From contig JBAIAC010000225.1 of the NCBI GenBank assembly GCA_037349315.1, positions 297,501 to 361,500 on the forward strand: a stretch of 64,000 nucleotides of DNA. The letters run 5' to 3'. Shown here piece by piece: positions 30,540 to 43,576 of the stretch. The first letter of the stretch is position 1. Each line of letters begins with the position of its first letter. The notes beneath the pieces were generated by a model. The model saw only the letters and a list, made by a program, of their open reading frames with translations, did no database searches and was not told where the DNA came from. This DNA comes from Chelydra serpentina (taxonomy: Eukaryota; Chordata; Testudines; Chelydridae). Made by a program: the position numbers and the translations under genes.

Positions 30540-32780
30540 CGGTCCCAGGGAATCTCTGCGGGGCCCCTGGCTGGGGGCTGGGCTCTGGGGGGCTCTGGGG
30601 CCCCTGGCTGGGGGCTGGGCTCTGGGGGGGTTCGGGGGCCCCTGGCTGGGGTCTGGGATCTGGGGGGGTTCGGGGGCCCCTGGCTCGGGGTCTGGGATCT
30701 GGGGGGGTTCGGGGGCCCCTGGCTCGGGGTCTGGGATCTGGGGGGGTTCGGGGGCCCCTGGCTGGGGTCTGGGATCTGGGGGGGTTCGGGGGCCCCTGGC
30801 TCGGGGTCTGGGATCTGGGGGGGTTCGGGGGCCCCTGGCTCGGGGTCTGGGCTCTGGGGGGGTTCGTGGGCCCCTGGCTCGGGGTCTGGGCTCTGGGGGG
30901 GGTCTGGGGCCCCTGGCTCGGGGTCTGGGCTCTGGGGGCGGTCTGGGGCCCCTGGCTCGGGATCTGGGCTCTGGGGGGGGTCTGGGGCCCCTGGCTCGGG
31001 ATCTGGGCTCTGGGGGGGTTCGGGGGCCCCTGGCTCGGGGTCTGGGCTCTGGGGGGGGTCTGGGGCCCCTGGCTCGGGGTCTGGGCTCTGGGGGGGTCTG
31101 GGGCCCCTGGCTGGGAGTCTGGGGGGGGTCTGGGGCCCCTGGCTGGGGGTCGGGGCTCTGGGGCCCCTGGCTGGGGGTCTGGGCTCTGGGGGGGGAGTCT
31201 GGGGCCCCTGGCTGGGGTCTGGGCTCTGGGGGGGGGTCTGGGGCCCCTGGCTCGGGGTCTGGGGAGGGTCTGGGGCCCCTGGCTGGGGGTCTGGGCTCTG
31301 GGGGGGTCTGGGGCCCCTGGCTGGGGGCTGGGCTCTGGGGGGGTTCGGGGGCCCCTGGCTGGGGGCTGGGCTCTGGGGGGGGTCTGGGGCCCCTGGCTCG
31401 GGGTCTGGGCTCTGGGGGGGTTCGGGGGCCCCTGGCTCGGGGTCTGGGCTCTGGGGGGGTTCGTGGGCCCCTTGCTCGGGGTCTGGGCTCTGGGGGGGGT
31501 CTGGGGCCCCTGGCTCGGGGTCTGGGCTCTGGGGGGGGTCTGGGGCCCCTGGCTCGGGATCTGGGCTCTGGGGGGGTTCGGGGGCCCCTGGCTCGGGGTC
31601 TGGGCTCTGGGGGGGTCTGGGGCCCCTGGCTCGGGGTCTGGGCTCTGGGGGGGTCTGGGGCCCCTGGCTGGGAGTCTGGGGGGGGTCTGGGGCCCCTGGC
31701 TGGGGGTCGGGGCTCTGGGGCCCCTGGCTGGGGGTCTGGGCTCTGGGGGGGGAGTCTGGGGCCCCTGGCTGGGGTCTGGGCTCTGGGGGGGGGTCTGGGG
31801 CCCCTGGCTCGGGGTCTGGGCTCTGGGGGGGGGTCTGGGGCCCCTGGCTCGGAGTCTGGGCTCTGGGGGGGGTCTGGGGCCCCTGGCTGGGTGTCTGGGC
31901 TCTGGGGGGGTCTGGGGCCCCTGGCTCGGGGTCTGGGGAGGGTCTGGGGCCCCTGGCTCGGGGTCTGGGCTCTGGGGGGTCTGGGGCCCCTGGCTGGGGC
32001 TCTGGGCTCTGGGGGGGGGTCTGGGGCCCCTGGCTGGGGGTCTGGGCTCTGGGGGGGGGTCTGGGGCCCCTGGCTCGGGGTCTGGGGCCCCTGGCTCGGG
32101 GTCTGGGCTCTGGGGCCCCTGGCTGGGGCTCTGGGCTTTGGGGGGGGTCTGGGGCCCCTGGCTGGGGGTCTGGGCTCTGGGGGGGGTCTGGGGCCCCTGG
32201 CTCGGGGTCTGGAGAGGGTCTGGGGCCCCTGGCTGGGGGTCTGGGCTCTGGGGGGGGTCTGGGGCCCCTGGCTCGGGGTCTGGGGAGGGTCTGGGGCCCC
32301 TGGCTCGGGGTCTGGGCTCTGGGGGGGTCTGGGGCCCCTGGCTGGAGGTCTGGGCTCTGGGGGGGTTCGGGGGCCCCTGGCTGGGGGTCTGGGCTCTGGG
32401 CGGGTCTGGGGCCCCTGGCTGGGGGTCTGGGCTCTGGGGGGGGTCTGGGGCCCCTGGCTCGGGGTCTGGGGAGGGTCTGGGGCCCCTGGCTCGGGGTCTG
32501 GGCTCTGGGGGGGTCTGGGGCCCCTGGCTGGAGGTCTGGGCTCTGGGGGGGTTCGGGGGCCCCTGGCTGGGGGTCTGGGCTCTGGGCGGGTCTGGGGCCC
32601 CTGGCTGGGGGTCTGGGCTCTGGGGGGGGTCTGGGGCCCCTGGCTGGGAGTCTGGGGGGGGTCTGGGGCCCCTGGCTCGGGGTCTGGGCTCTGGGGGGGT
32701 CTGGGGCCCCTGGCTGGGGTTCTGGGCTCTGGGGGGGGTCTGGGCTCTGGGGGGGTCTGGGGCCCCTGGCTGGGGGGCTG
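30540..32780 (+). repeat. 38-40-bp G-rich minisatellite (~2.2 kb)
   Basis: The core GGGGCCCCTGGCTCGGGG, followed by TCTGGGCTCTGGGGGGG, repeats more than 50 times with G-run length variation. Units form higher-order blocks (31108-31200 recurs at 31668-31760; about 32264-32440 recurs at 32446-32640). Open frames of 830-1060 codons on both strands arise because the repeat has no stop codons. Confidence 0.93.
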
Positions 32781-34114
32781 GGAATGTGACATCACCGATT
32801 CTGCTTTTTTCCCCTCTGGAAAACTACGGAAACGTCCGGTTCCATTGGGAAAATTCATCCCCCGAGTCCTTGTCTTAGATCTGGGGGTGCGGGAGGGGGG
32901 AAGGGGGTTCGCTCTGCCCCACAACCGTCTCTCCCACAGCGCTCTGGACTCGTTCTTCCTGAAACCTGGTGTCACGGACACCACTGTTAATCCAGAGTCA
33001 CTGCCTGGACAGACGAGGAGTGACTCCAGATGGACAGTGGGGCAAATGAGATCAGCAATTCCCCCTGTGAGGAGGGGCTCTCATTAGCTGCCCCCCCAGA
33101 GAGCTCAAGGAGGGAAGGCTGCTCCCACGCCCTGTCCCTCTCTGCTCAGGATATTGGGGTTCAGCTTCCTGGGTCAGACGCTGCAGCCTCCATCGTGATC
33201 TGGGCGACCAGGCTTAGCAGCTGCTGCTCCCCCAGCGGGGTCTGTGCTGGGAAGTGACCTTAATTAAACCTTCTTCTCTGCCCGGCCCAGGTGATGACTT
33301 TCTCCAGCTGGCACCAGCCCCCTCGGGCAGCCCTGAGCCCTGTTCATACTAAATTCTGAGCCAGAGATTCCAGGTAACTGGAAGAAATGAGGGGAGAATG
33401 CTGGGATCTGGCCTTAAAATTACTCTACACAAACAGACCCCTTCCCCCCTCATTTCTCGTCCCATTAGCAATTGCAGGAGCAAATCCAGCCTTGGGGGAG
33501 CAAACAACCCAGGAATGGGACTTTCCTACCAGACGGGCAGGGAGAGGGGACAGGGAAAAGGAGAAAGAGAGACTGAAAGGAGCCATGGGAGAGAAGAGTT
33601 TGGAGAGAGATTTCCAGATCTCTAATCTGCCCAGACAGATTTATTACTGCACCCTAGGTAAAATCATTTTCCTGTGGAAAAGATGAGGATCAAACAGAGG
33701 AAAACCCAGTTCCTGACTCCATATCCCTCCTACTGGGATGTGGCTGCCGTGGGGTCAGTGTCCAAGGGAGTCCCCCACAGTAAATACTTTGGCTCTGCTT
33801 TTTTCTAGCATTGTGTTCAGATGCTTTGTTACAGAATGGGGGGAGGGAGAAAAGAGGTTTAAAATGTCTCTGTGGGTTTAGCCTGGCAGGAGGGGCCAGG
33901 TCTCCACTGTAATAAAGAGCTCGAGCATTTTCTCAGCATGGCAGACTCTAGGGTGTCTGTCTGCAGGGGAAAAGCCTGGGGCAATCGTGCTGTGAAATTA
34001 ATTAAAGCCTGTTCTGAAACCTCCACACCTGCCCTTCTCACCCTGCCAGGCTGCAGAATAATGTCCGTGTTTTGCTCCAGTTCATCCTGTCCTCCCATGG
34101 GACAGGGGAGAGAC

Positions 34115-34138
34115 ATGGCTGCAGAGGAGCCAGTCCAG
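34115..34138 (+). pseudogene. KRAB pseudogene exon 1 (MAAEEPVQ)
   Basis: The start codon opens an eight-residue leader ending at a CAG/GTAGGG donor. It is the mirror copy of 26251-26274. Confidence 0.75.
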
Positions 34139-34242
34139 GTAGGGATTATCAGGGGTTGCTGGTGGGTTCCTGCGGGAGGAAGAGGGACAGCAAATACACC
34201 GGAGATGGGAACGTTTGCACTGTCTGGTTTGGAGGTTGGAGC

Positions 34243-34446
34243 TAGGATGACCAGACAGCAAGTGTGAAAAATTTGAGAGGGAAGTGGCACAAGGATGCAA
34301 ATAGTGCACACACACACGCACACTAGGGTGACCAGACAACAAATGTGAAAAATTGGGACGGGGGTGGGGGGTAATAGGAGCCTATATAAGAAAAAGACCC
34401 CAAAATCAGGACTGTCCCTATAAAATCGGGACATCTGGTCACCCTA
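34243..34446. mobile_element. MITE copies (one full, one partial)
   Basis: The full copy 34326-34444 has GGGTGACCAGA / TCTGGTCACCC ends and TA on both sides. A partial copy in the same orientation begins at 34243 and breaks off near 34274. An (AC)n run lies between them. Confidence 0.85.
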
Positions 34447-34729
34447 GTTGGGGCGGGACAGGAAATTCACAGGATGGAGACTGGGAGGAGGCCTGGGTGG
34501 GGCAAACCTGCTGGGAGATGTTTAATAAGTGGCCTAGGTTCTAGCAACGGACCCATGAGGTTGGAAGGTGGAAATGCCCTAATTTGTGGAACAGGAAACA
34601 ACCCACCTAGGTGGGGCTGGGAAAATGGAGCAGATCCCAGTGCTGGAGCCTGACTTGAGTAACCAGCGGCTGCTCTGAGATCTAGATCTAGGGGGGCACC
34701 CACCAATGAGGCTTAAGGAGGGTTCTTAA

Positions 34730-35940
34730 GCTTTTTCTGTCTGAGCCCCCTCAACACGCTATAACCCCCCCACGGCCCTGCATCGCCATGTTTCTCTGCA
34801 TATAAAAGCCAGGGCTGGCATTAGGGGGTGGTAACCAGGGCAAGTGCCTGGGGCCCCATGTGACAGGCCCCCCCACAAAGGTAATTGCTCATACTTCGGC
34901 TTCAGCCCCTGGGGGCAGGGCTCAGGGCCCAGCCTTCAGCCCCATGCAGGGAGGTTTCATCTTTCTGCCTCAGGCCCAAGCGAGTCTAACACTGGCCCTG
35001 CTTGGAGGACCCCCTGAAACCTGCTTACAGCTCCCCAGAGGTCCAGGGACTCCTGTCTTAGGGGATATGCCCCTCCCGCCGTATCCAGCTCCAGGGCTGG
35101 CCTTGGAGAAAATGGCACCCTGGGCAAACTTATATTTTGGTGCCCCCCCCCCCCCCCATCACCCCTGACCCTCATGAGCTCCCCACCATCCCCTCCAGGC
35201 TCCGATGCCTCCCTCCGGTGCTTACTTTGTATTGAAAGAGCGGCCGGAGCTCAGCCCCAGCACAGATTAAGCCCTGGCAGGGCGGCCTGATAGCAGTGGC
35301 TGCTGACCAAGTGCCCAGCTCTGAAGGCAAAGCCACCGCCAGCAGCAGCGCAAAGGTAAGGGTGGCCTGGTATGTGCTGTACTGTGCAGCCTTTTCTTTT
35401 ATTTAAAGTGCATGTTGTAATGTGGTATTACACCGCCCTGGGTCCGGCTCTGCTGGCTACAGTTCCAAACTTAACAGAGTGAAAGTCACCTCGGCTACTC
35501 GCTTCACATGTATAGTCCAGGAACACACAGAGACCAAGGGCAGTGACCACACAGACATTCACACGTACAAGGTCTAGTCTGTTTGACCCATTTTATGAAA
35601 GTTACAATTAAAGTTCTGAATCCCCAAGCATAGAGAAATTCTATAAAGCCCTATGCAAAAGTTACAAATCTAGTTCTACTCCCATCCTTAGCAATAGTGG
35701 TAGGGTCTGATGAGTCTCTCATGGCTTGATCATCAGTAGAGGGATGATTCCTGCTGGAGTATTCCATAGAGAGCTTAATTTTCCCGCTCTGGGCACCCCC
35801 TTTTTAGAATGTGGTTCTGATTAGACCTCATTTGCATTGACGCACATTTGGAAACAGAGGTTCCTTTACAGAATTTTTTAAATGTAAAATGAATCTTCCA
35901 GCTAATTAGACCGGAAGTCCCAAGAAGTAATAACAATTGA
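34730..35940. other. Old repeats, no gene seen
   Basis: GC-rich, repeat-like sequence with a C-run at 35143-35157 is followed by AT-richer sequence. I recognise no gene. Confidence 0.4.
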
Positions 35941-36683
35941 AGTGTCTCTTGTGGGGTGTGTGTGTGTGTTGGGAGAGTGTGAAGGAGACACATTGTGTGT
36001 GAGAGATACAGTGTGTGTGTGTGTGGCGGGGAGGAGTGTGAGACACAGCACACTGTCACTTTACGCACAGCAGCACTCACTAGTCTGAAGGCTCGTTCAG
36101 ACAGCAGCAGCGGCCAGCAGCTCCCACTCCTGACCCAGAGGCAGCAGCGCAGACTCTTGTCCCCCCACCCCTCAGCTCAGCAGAGACTGGGTACAGGGGC
36201 AGGAGGATGGGCCCACCCCGACATCAGCAACACCCCCTGCAAAGCACACAGGTGGCTCCTGGGAGCAGCTTGGCCAGGGGCAGCTCCCAGTGGGGGGAGG
36301 GGGCAGGGCTACAGGAGCAGTGGGGAGAGGAGAGACAGGACACCCCTGCTAGAGGCACCCTCTCAGCAATGTCCCCCTGGACCGTCGCCTAGACCGCCCA
36401 CCACCAAGGCTGGCCCTGTCCAGCTCCTCACAATGAGAACAGTGTTGAGCTTTCTCCCAGCGAGCTCTCCCTGCACTCTGCTCGGGCCTCCATCTCCCAT
36501 ATCAGTCTCACGCTAGTAGGTGTGTGATGGATCTGCTGGGAGAGACAAGGGGCTCTCTCTTCGTCCCCTCCCCCTGGTGTTTTCTGGATGCTCTGAGTGG
36601 GGTGGGGGTGGGACTCCTGACTGTGAGCCACCCAGAGCTTCCCTTTGATTGGCTCCTCTCCTCCACGAATAGTGGGGCTGTGA

Positions 36684-37064
<381 letters not shown>

Positions 37065-37323
37065 TAAGGCAAAACTTGGATCTATGTCCCATGTAGGGAA
37101 CAGACGCGTCCGGCACCTGGCCGGCACTGAAACCCTGACTCCACACAGACCGGCTCAGACTAGCAACATGACAACTCCCTTTTCCTCACCCCGAGGATTC
37201 CTTCGGAGTCATTCCCTTCACTGAGCCCTCGCTGAATCCCGGAGACAACTAGCGCATATGCCACCAGACTGCTTGCAATCTCTGTGACAAGTACACACCC
37301 TTGTGCACCTTCACCGATACAAA

Positions 37324-37501
37324 GGGGGGAGGGATAGCTCAGTGGTTTGAGCATTGGCCTGCTAAACCCAGGGTTGTGAGTTCAATCCTTGAGGGGGCCA
37401 TTTGGGGATCTGGGGCAAAAATTGGGGATTGGTCCTGCTTTGAGCAGGGGGTTGGACTAGATGACCTCCTAAGGTCCCTTCCAACCCTGATATTCTATGA
37501 A
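37324..37501 (+). mobile_element. tRNA-headed SINE with CR1-like tail
   Basis: A complete copy: head GGATAGCTCAGTGGTTTGAG, body, tail ATGACCTCCTAAGGTCCC and end GATATTCTATGA. It is inserted in the large intron of the KRAB pseudogene. Confidence 0.9.
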
Positions 37502-39180
37502 CCTACAACACTCAGCACGGAAATGAGGGATACTTGGTCCCCCAAGTTCCACACGCACCTCTCTTCATATCCCAGTCACAGCATGCGTGTGGATTTTAGG
37601 GCACTTTAAAATATTAATGTTTTGTGACCCAACACTTTGGAATCCAATGGCAAAACTTCCAAGAAGAACATCTGCAGAATGGAAGCAAAATGCACAACAC
37701 ACATTGTCTGAGAGGTCGGGGCTAAATCTCAAATTCAAGGGTATTGTTCTGGTTCAATGGCCACAGCATATCCCCTTGGGACAACTTTTTACAGTGACAG
37801 CAGATTCAGGAAACCCTCTAGCAGTTCAAAGGGATTTAGTCTCGCAGCACGTCTGCATTTCCATGTCATTGACTCACCAGTTTGGCTTGTGCTCTTCTGA
37901 CATTCCAAATTCTGCCGTTATTGACTTTTTCAGTCCTGCTTTCCTGCAGAAGCTGAACCCCAATATCCTGAGCACAGAGGGACAGAGTGGGAACTCTTGG
38001 AGGGTCTAGTGCACTCAAGGGGCACCTCCCAAGGACTGGTTAAAAGCCAGGGCATTGCACAGATCCTATGGATCCATGACTGTGTCCGTGTGCCTTATGG
38101 GGAAAAGATATAAAACAAGAAAAGCATCTAAATGCGTATTTACCATCAGTCCCCTCATCAGTCCGCTTGGGAAACCCTGATCGTTTCCAAAGTGTATTAA
38201 AACCTTCCTTAAAAGCTTACCTCTTGGTTATCAGGTCATGACAGTTTGTAGCCCCAAAAGACCCCTCTCAGTCAGCTCAAACTCAGGTGTTTCTCCCCAA
38301 GAAGTCTGTCTGTCTTCAGTCTCCCAAAAGAGGTAAAATCAGTCACTGCCCCTTTCTGCGTGGGACAAAGCTTCAAAAGCTGGAGATCTGCATAACCAGC
38401 CTTGAGATCTGGCATTCGTTACCCCTTAGTGACACCAGATTGCACAGGAAACCCATCCCTCAGCCCTGCCCGGTATCATCTGGCCCATTTCAGCATCATA
38501 GTCTGTGAAGTATTCATGCTCTCAAGGGCTGGCTCAAAGATACCGATAACAGTCAGAACTAGGGCCAGTGTTTTCTGGCAATGAAAACAGAGTAATTGAC
38601 AAACAGGAGCAATATATAATCCTTTACAGCCTGAAAGTGCATTGGGGGGAGGGGACAGGAGCCAGCCGTGTGGGGGAGGTGGGGCCCACACACTGGGCAT
38701 TGAGAGCCTAGAGCCGGCTGCGTGCTGGGGAGATGGGACATGAACCCGCTGTGTGCAGGGGAGATGAGCAAGGGAGAGGGGCTGTGGACGCAGCCGAGAG
38801 CAGCTGCGAGCGCCGTCTGCTCTGCAGCATGATGTGGGAGCCTGGCGTCCCCCTTTCAAGGTTCCTCTGGGCAGGGCTCCCCTACCTGCCCAGGGGAAGC
38901 TGCACAGTGGTTTTGCTGAACCCAGACTTGCATGAGGAGGGAAGAAATTAGCAGCAAGTCTCAACCGCAGCCAGTCCCCAGCCTCTGCCCTGTGCCCTGG
39001 GGAGGAGTCAGGTGTCCCCAGGCAGAAATCTCGGGGCGGCGTGACCCTGTGTGCCCTGCCCACACATCACCTCTGCCCCGCACCCTGGGGATGAGTCGGG
39101 TGTCTCTGGGCAGAAATCTGGGGGGTTGTGACCCTACATGCCCCACCCACCCTCTGTTCAGCAATTCCGGATATGAAGGG
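37502..39180. other. Intronic sequence of the KRAB pseudogene, no gene seen
   Basis: Unique-looking sequence with an irregular repeat near 38640-38780 (GGGGAGATGGGACATGAACC-like units). I see no tRNA or exon. Confidence 0.4.
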
Positions 39181-39679
39181 TGTGACGGAGTAGAGAGTGA
39201 GGTGGATTCAACCTGGGAGGTTTGTGGGGGAGGTTCCCTGGGACCTGCGGCATTGCATTAGGAAAGGGAGACTTTACCTGGGGCTGTAACATGAGCCAGG
39301 ACGGAGGTTGGGAGGTGACACCTTTGGCTGGGAGAATGGACAAAAGGCGAGAGGAGGAGCCCCGGGGGGAGGGGAAGAGCCTCCTGGAGCTTTTGTCTGT
39401 GTGTTTTCAGTTTGGAGCTGGCTTGGGAAGAGGAGGGGAGGGGGGCAGACAGGGTCTGGCCTCCCTGCCCCATTTGGAGCTGTGGGGCGAAATGCAGGGA
39501 GCCCCCAGGCCCTGCCCCCCGGATGGACCCGACTGAGGGGTCCTGGATGTACTGACAAGCTCTGGTTGGACTGTGTTCCTGGCATCTCTAATAAACCTTC
39601 TGTTCTACTGGCTGGCTGAGACTCCCAGTCAATCCGGGGAAGAGGGGTGCAGGGCCGGACTCCCCTATACTCCGTGACA
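39181..39679 (+). mobile_element. Solo LTR with 5-bp target duplication
   Basis: The element starts TGTGACGGAGTAGAG and ends CTCCGTGACA, with AATAAA near 39590. AAGGG occurs on both sides. It is the same family as 25290-25750. It lies in the KRAB pseudogene intron. Confidence 0.87.
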
Positions 39680-40159
39680 AAGGGTGATTCCAGAAATGAA
39701 GAGTAATTCCAGTAAAAAATGCAGTAAAAGCGGCAATTTCCAGAAAACACTGGCCCTAGTCATAACATTAAATACAATAGTTTCAAGAGATATGCCTGTG
39801 TTCATCAGATCTGTCACTCTGCCTTCACATAGTTCACTCTGCTGGTGGGTTCTACCTCTTCCCCCATTCTGTGTCTGTCTTGTCTATTTAGATTGTAAAT
39901 TCTTCAGGGCATGGGCCATCTACTATTCTGGGTTTGTACCTTGCCTAGCACAATGGGGACCCACTTCTTACTTGGTCCTTAGGCACAAAGGTAATGAATA
40001 TGATTTATAATAACAACTCTCCTGCCACTTTAAGTCAAGGAAGATGGCCTTGGGATATTACTACTTAAAAACGAGCAGGGGTTAAAACCATGGAATATTC
40101 CTTGTGACAAGTATCCCACAAATTACACTGACCTCCCTTGTTTTCTTTGCCTTGAGCAG

Positions 40160-40273
40160 GGTTTCCAGTTTCCAAACCTGATGTGATCTCGCAGCTGGAA
40201 TGAGGGGAAGAGCCGTGGGTCCCAGACCTCCAAGGCTCTGAGAAAGAAGTGCTCCCGAGAGCTGCCTGCACAG
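40160..40273 (+). pseudogene. KRAB-B/linker exon with premature TGA (exon 3)
   Basis: The acceptor follows a pyrimidine tract (TTTTCTTTGCC...GCAG) and the donor is CAG/GTAGGG. In the phase set by exon 2 it reads GFPVSKPDVISQLE, then TGA at 40201-40203, then [15 protein letters not shown]. Related genes have Arg (CGA) at that place, so a single C-to-T transition explains the stop. Confidence 0.82.
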
Positions 40274-40681
40274 GTAGGGAATTGGTTAAACTGACTCAAA
40301 AACTGTCCATGAATACAGGAAACATTTGGGATGCCCTACAAAGACCTTGTGAGCTCTCCAAGTTCAGGATTGTTCCCTGCAGATGTGGGATCGTTAGGCA
40401 GATGTCACTCATGCTTCCCACCTATCCTGACTGACAACTGACAGCAGGTCTTGCCCCAATCTCACTGTCCCCTGAGATTTCTGGTGAGATTCGGACCCAG
40501 AACTGATCCCCAGAGGAGAGAAAGGAAGGGACGTTTTAGGGAAAATCAGCGCCTGATAGGTTTGGTCTCTCCCGCACATATTTTGGTTTGTTCATCCCTT
40601 TTTCCATTCCTCTCTCTGAGATTTCCTTTCTCTCCAGCACAGGGAGTGACCTATGTCTGGATTCTCTCTGTCTCCCATCAG

Positions 40682-41060
40682 GTGTTGGGATGGGGAGTGA
40701 CAACGAGGGGACACCCCAGCAGGAAGATGCTGAGCAAGTAGAACCACATGGAACGTTATCAGGAAGATCCAAAGGGAATGTTTCCGGGAGTTGTGCACTC
40801 CCAGAAAAAGCAAAAGCCTGTGAGAGTCATCACAGGCCAGAGGAAAACTTCAGTAGCCTCTCAGACCTTATTACATGTGAGAGAATGAACCTGCTACACG
40901 CCCTGAGTGCGGGAAAAGGTTCAATGGGCGCTCAAACCTTATTAGACATCGGAGAATCCACACTGGCTAGACCCTACACATGCTCCGAGTGCAGGAAACA
41001 CTTCAATCGGGACTCGCACCTTATCAGCCACTCCACATCTGAGCCTTATCAGATTCCGCT
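40682..41060 (+). pseudogene. C2H2 zinc-finger exon, degraded (exon 4)
   Basis: The acceptor is TCTCTGTCTCCCATCAG. The frame opens GVGMGSDNEGTPQQEDAEQV and continues EPHGTLSGRSKGNV, the usual linker before fingers. A finger-like stretch (PECGKRFNGRSNLIRHRRIH) lies in another frame and lacks its first Cys. The next (CSECRKHFNRDSHLISH) is back in the first frame but lacks its last His. Two compensating deletions explain this. No complete finger remains. Confidence 0.83.
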
Positions 41061-41227
41061 AAGTCAGTGGTCCCCAACGCGGTGCCCATGGGCGCCCGGG
41101 CACCTGCCGGGGCATTTCTGTGTGCCCGCTGTCAGGGCTGGCACCAAGGAACGAAGAGGAGAGGAGCGCAGGGGAGGGGATTGGGGCAGGGGCACTGGGT
41201 TGCCTCAGGTGGCTCCGGGTCAGTGGC

Positions 41228-41554
41228 GCAGCGGGGGTTCAAGGATCGGCTTCCTGCCTGTCCTGGCACTGTGGTCCATGCTGCGCCCCAGAAGTGGCCA
41301 GCAGCAGCCCGGTTCCTAGGCGGAGGCACCCAAGTGGCTCCATGCAGCTCTCGCCCACAGGCAAATCCCACCCCAGCTCGGATTGGCTGGGAACTGGCCA
41401 ATGGGAGTGCGGTGCCGGCGCTTGTGGTGGGGACAGCGCACAGAGCCCCCTGGCCCCTCCGCCTAGGAGCCGGACTGCTGCTGGCCACTTCTGGGGCGCA
41501 GCATGGACCACAGTGCCAGGGCAGGCAGGAAGCCGATCCTTGAACCCCCGCTGC
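41228..41554. repeat. ~99-bp inverted repeat with ~130-bp spacer
   Basis: The left arm 41228-41326 and right arm 41456-41554 are near-perfect reverse complements (for example TTCCTGCCTGTCCTGGCACT against AGTGCCAGGGCAGGCAGGAA). It is probably a foldback transposon remnant. Confidence 0.85.
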
Positions 41555-41899
41555 TTCCCAACTGCAGTGTGTGTGTGTGGAGAGCCAGTCTGTGCGTTGG
41601 GGAAGAGAGAGTGTGCTGGCACACTGTGTCTAAGCTCAGACAGCTGCTGGAACCAACCAGTCCTCAGGCAGGGGGAGGGGGACACCCCAGTCCTGAAGCA
41701 AGGGGAGGGGAACACCCCTGACATCAGCCCCCGCTTCCCTCACTGGTTCAGCTCAGCACAGCACAGCAGTGTCTCTCCCTCTCTCACACACACACACACA
41801 CACGCTGCTGCCTGCCTGGCTCTGTGTCAGGGGCCGGAACAGGGGGGTTACCAGCCGTAAGGACGAACAGTGGAGGGGGGAACAGGACGGAGGCCTGAC

Positions 41900-42950
41900 G
41901 AGAAGAGGCATTCTGTGTTTGTGGCCTTGGGGGAACAGGGTGGGATGGAGCCTCAGGGAGACGGGGCGGTGTAGGGTTGGGGCCCCAGGGAGAAGGGGAG
42001 GTGTGAGTGCAGGTCCTTAGAGGAAAGGGGTGTCATGGGGTGAGTTTAGATGCCGGTGGCCCCCCCACTGTAAGGAGCTTCCGCCCCCCATCTCCGTGGT
42101 CGCCGTGCGGGGGAGCAGCATCCCCCGGCAGTGATTTGCTCCTTGCTGCCGGAGCAGAGCAGCAGGCTCAGCCGTCAGAACTTCCCGGAGCGATGAAAGG
42201 GGAGGGCCCAGCCTCTGGAGCAGGAACGCAGGGCAGGGAGTTCCCGGCGGGCATTGTGGGATACTGGTGGAGGCCAGTTCTGGTGATATAATGACCAGCA
42301 GCGTCTACACTGACACTTTGTCACTCTCAGTTTGCTGGAAAAAGCTCCAGGCCACTCGTCAAGGTGGGTTTATTTTGTCGCAAATAGAGGCAGTTTTGTC
42401 GCCAGGCTGGTGACCGAGGGAATGTCGTGTGTTTTTTACATGCCTGAGCAGGCAGGCACCATGGCTTAACTGGTTAATGCACCTGTTTTGTAAACAGGAG
42501 ATCCTGGGTTCAACTCCCAGTGGTGCCTTGTTGAGTGGCTTTTGGTGCACCTGGCATTGGCTACTGTCAGAAGAGAAGATACAGAGCTAGATGGGCCTTT
42601 GGTCTAGCCCAGTGTGGCTGTTTTTATGGTTTAAATTACACTCCCAGGCACTGATAACAGAGTTACTGAAAGTTTGGGAGTTAAGAGCCAACAGGTCCGT
42701 GTTCCAGGCCCCTCCCAGATGACCCCTCCCTCTGGGACAGGGGCAGGTCTGACTCTCACACCAAATGGCTCCTTGTCGCTGCCAGAATCTGTGGGCAGCT
42801 CATTTGAGTTACGTCCAGGGTGGAGTCCTGCTTTGTGCACCGTGTCTGAGACTGAAAATCCTAAACCACACTTTGAAATAACGAATGCAGCAGGATGTGT
42901 TATGGTCCCTGCCCCAAAGCAGACAGACCAATGGGGAACTGCCAGTGAGC
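41900..42950 (+). repeat. Segmental duplication unit, partial copy with tRNA-Thr
   Basis: This segment matches 14.9-16.1 kb and 56.8-58.1 kb in the same orientation but lacks the flanking Phe tRNAs. Confidence 0.8.
42455..42528 (+). tRNA. tRNA-Thr (TGT)
   Basis: The acceptor GGCACCA/TGGTGCC, anticodon arm CCTGT/TTTGTAA/ACAGG and T-arm CTGGG/TTCAACT/CCCAG all pair perfectly. The A box is TGGCTTAACTGGTTAATGC. TTTT occurs about 12 bases downstream. It is one of the best-preserved of the four Thr copies, with 62498, and is likely functional. Confidence 0.9.
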
Positions 42951-43576
42951 CCAGGGTAATACTCCACGGCCGATTTCCCTTTGTCGCTTGCTAAACTCCC
43001 TCCCAACCTCGTGGGGTCGCAGAGCCCGGTACTGAGCCTGAGCCAAGATGTCTACACTGCAAATTTACCACCCCACAGCCCAGCCCTGGGAGCCTGAGCT
43101 GGCACGGGGCAGCCCTGGGTGTTCATTGCAGTGTGGACATAGCCTAGCGTTACGTCTACACTGCCATTAACATACCCAAGTCACTGTTCTCAAACCCTGG
43201 CTCAGCTGATCCAGGCTTGTGGGGCTTGTGCTGCAGGGCTATAAAATTACAGTGTAGACGCTTGGGCTTGAGCCCAGCCTCTGAGATCCCACGAGGGGTG
43301 AGGGTCTCCGAGGCCGGGCTCCAGTCTCAGCCCAATGTCCACACTGCAGCTTTTAGCCCCACAACCAGAGACCGAGACGTCCAAGTCAGATGATCCAGGC
43401 CAGCCGGGCCGTTATCACAGTATAGATGCACCGAGGGACGTGTTTGCTAGGTTTTTATGGATTTGCAACGGAAAACGTTGAGTGTTTCCATCCATTTCAG
43501 GCATCCCCATTCAGGGGAATCCTGAACAGAATGGAAATGGATATGCACATTTTTTTGTTAAAGGATCGGATATTTA

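Noticed and set aside
30275..33087. Open frames of 830-1060 codons across the G-rich minisatellite on both strands
   Set aside because: The repeat simply contains no stop codon. Three frames on one strand and one on the other are all open, and there is no domain or start context.
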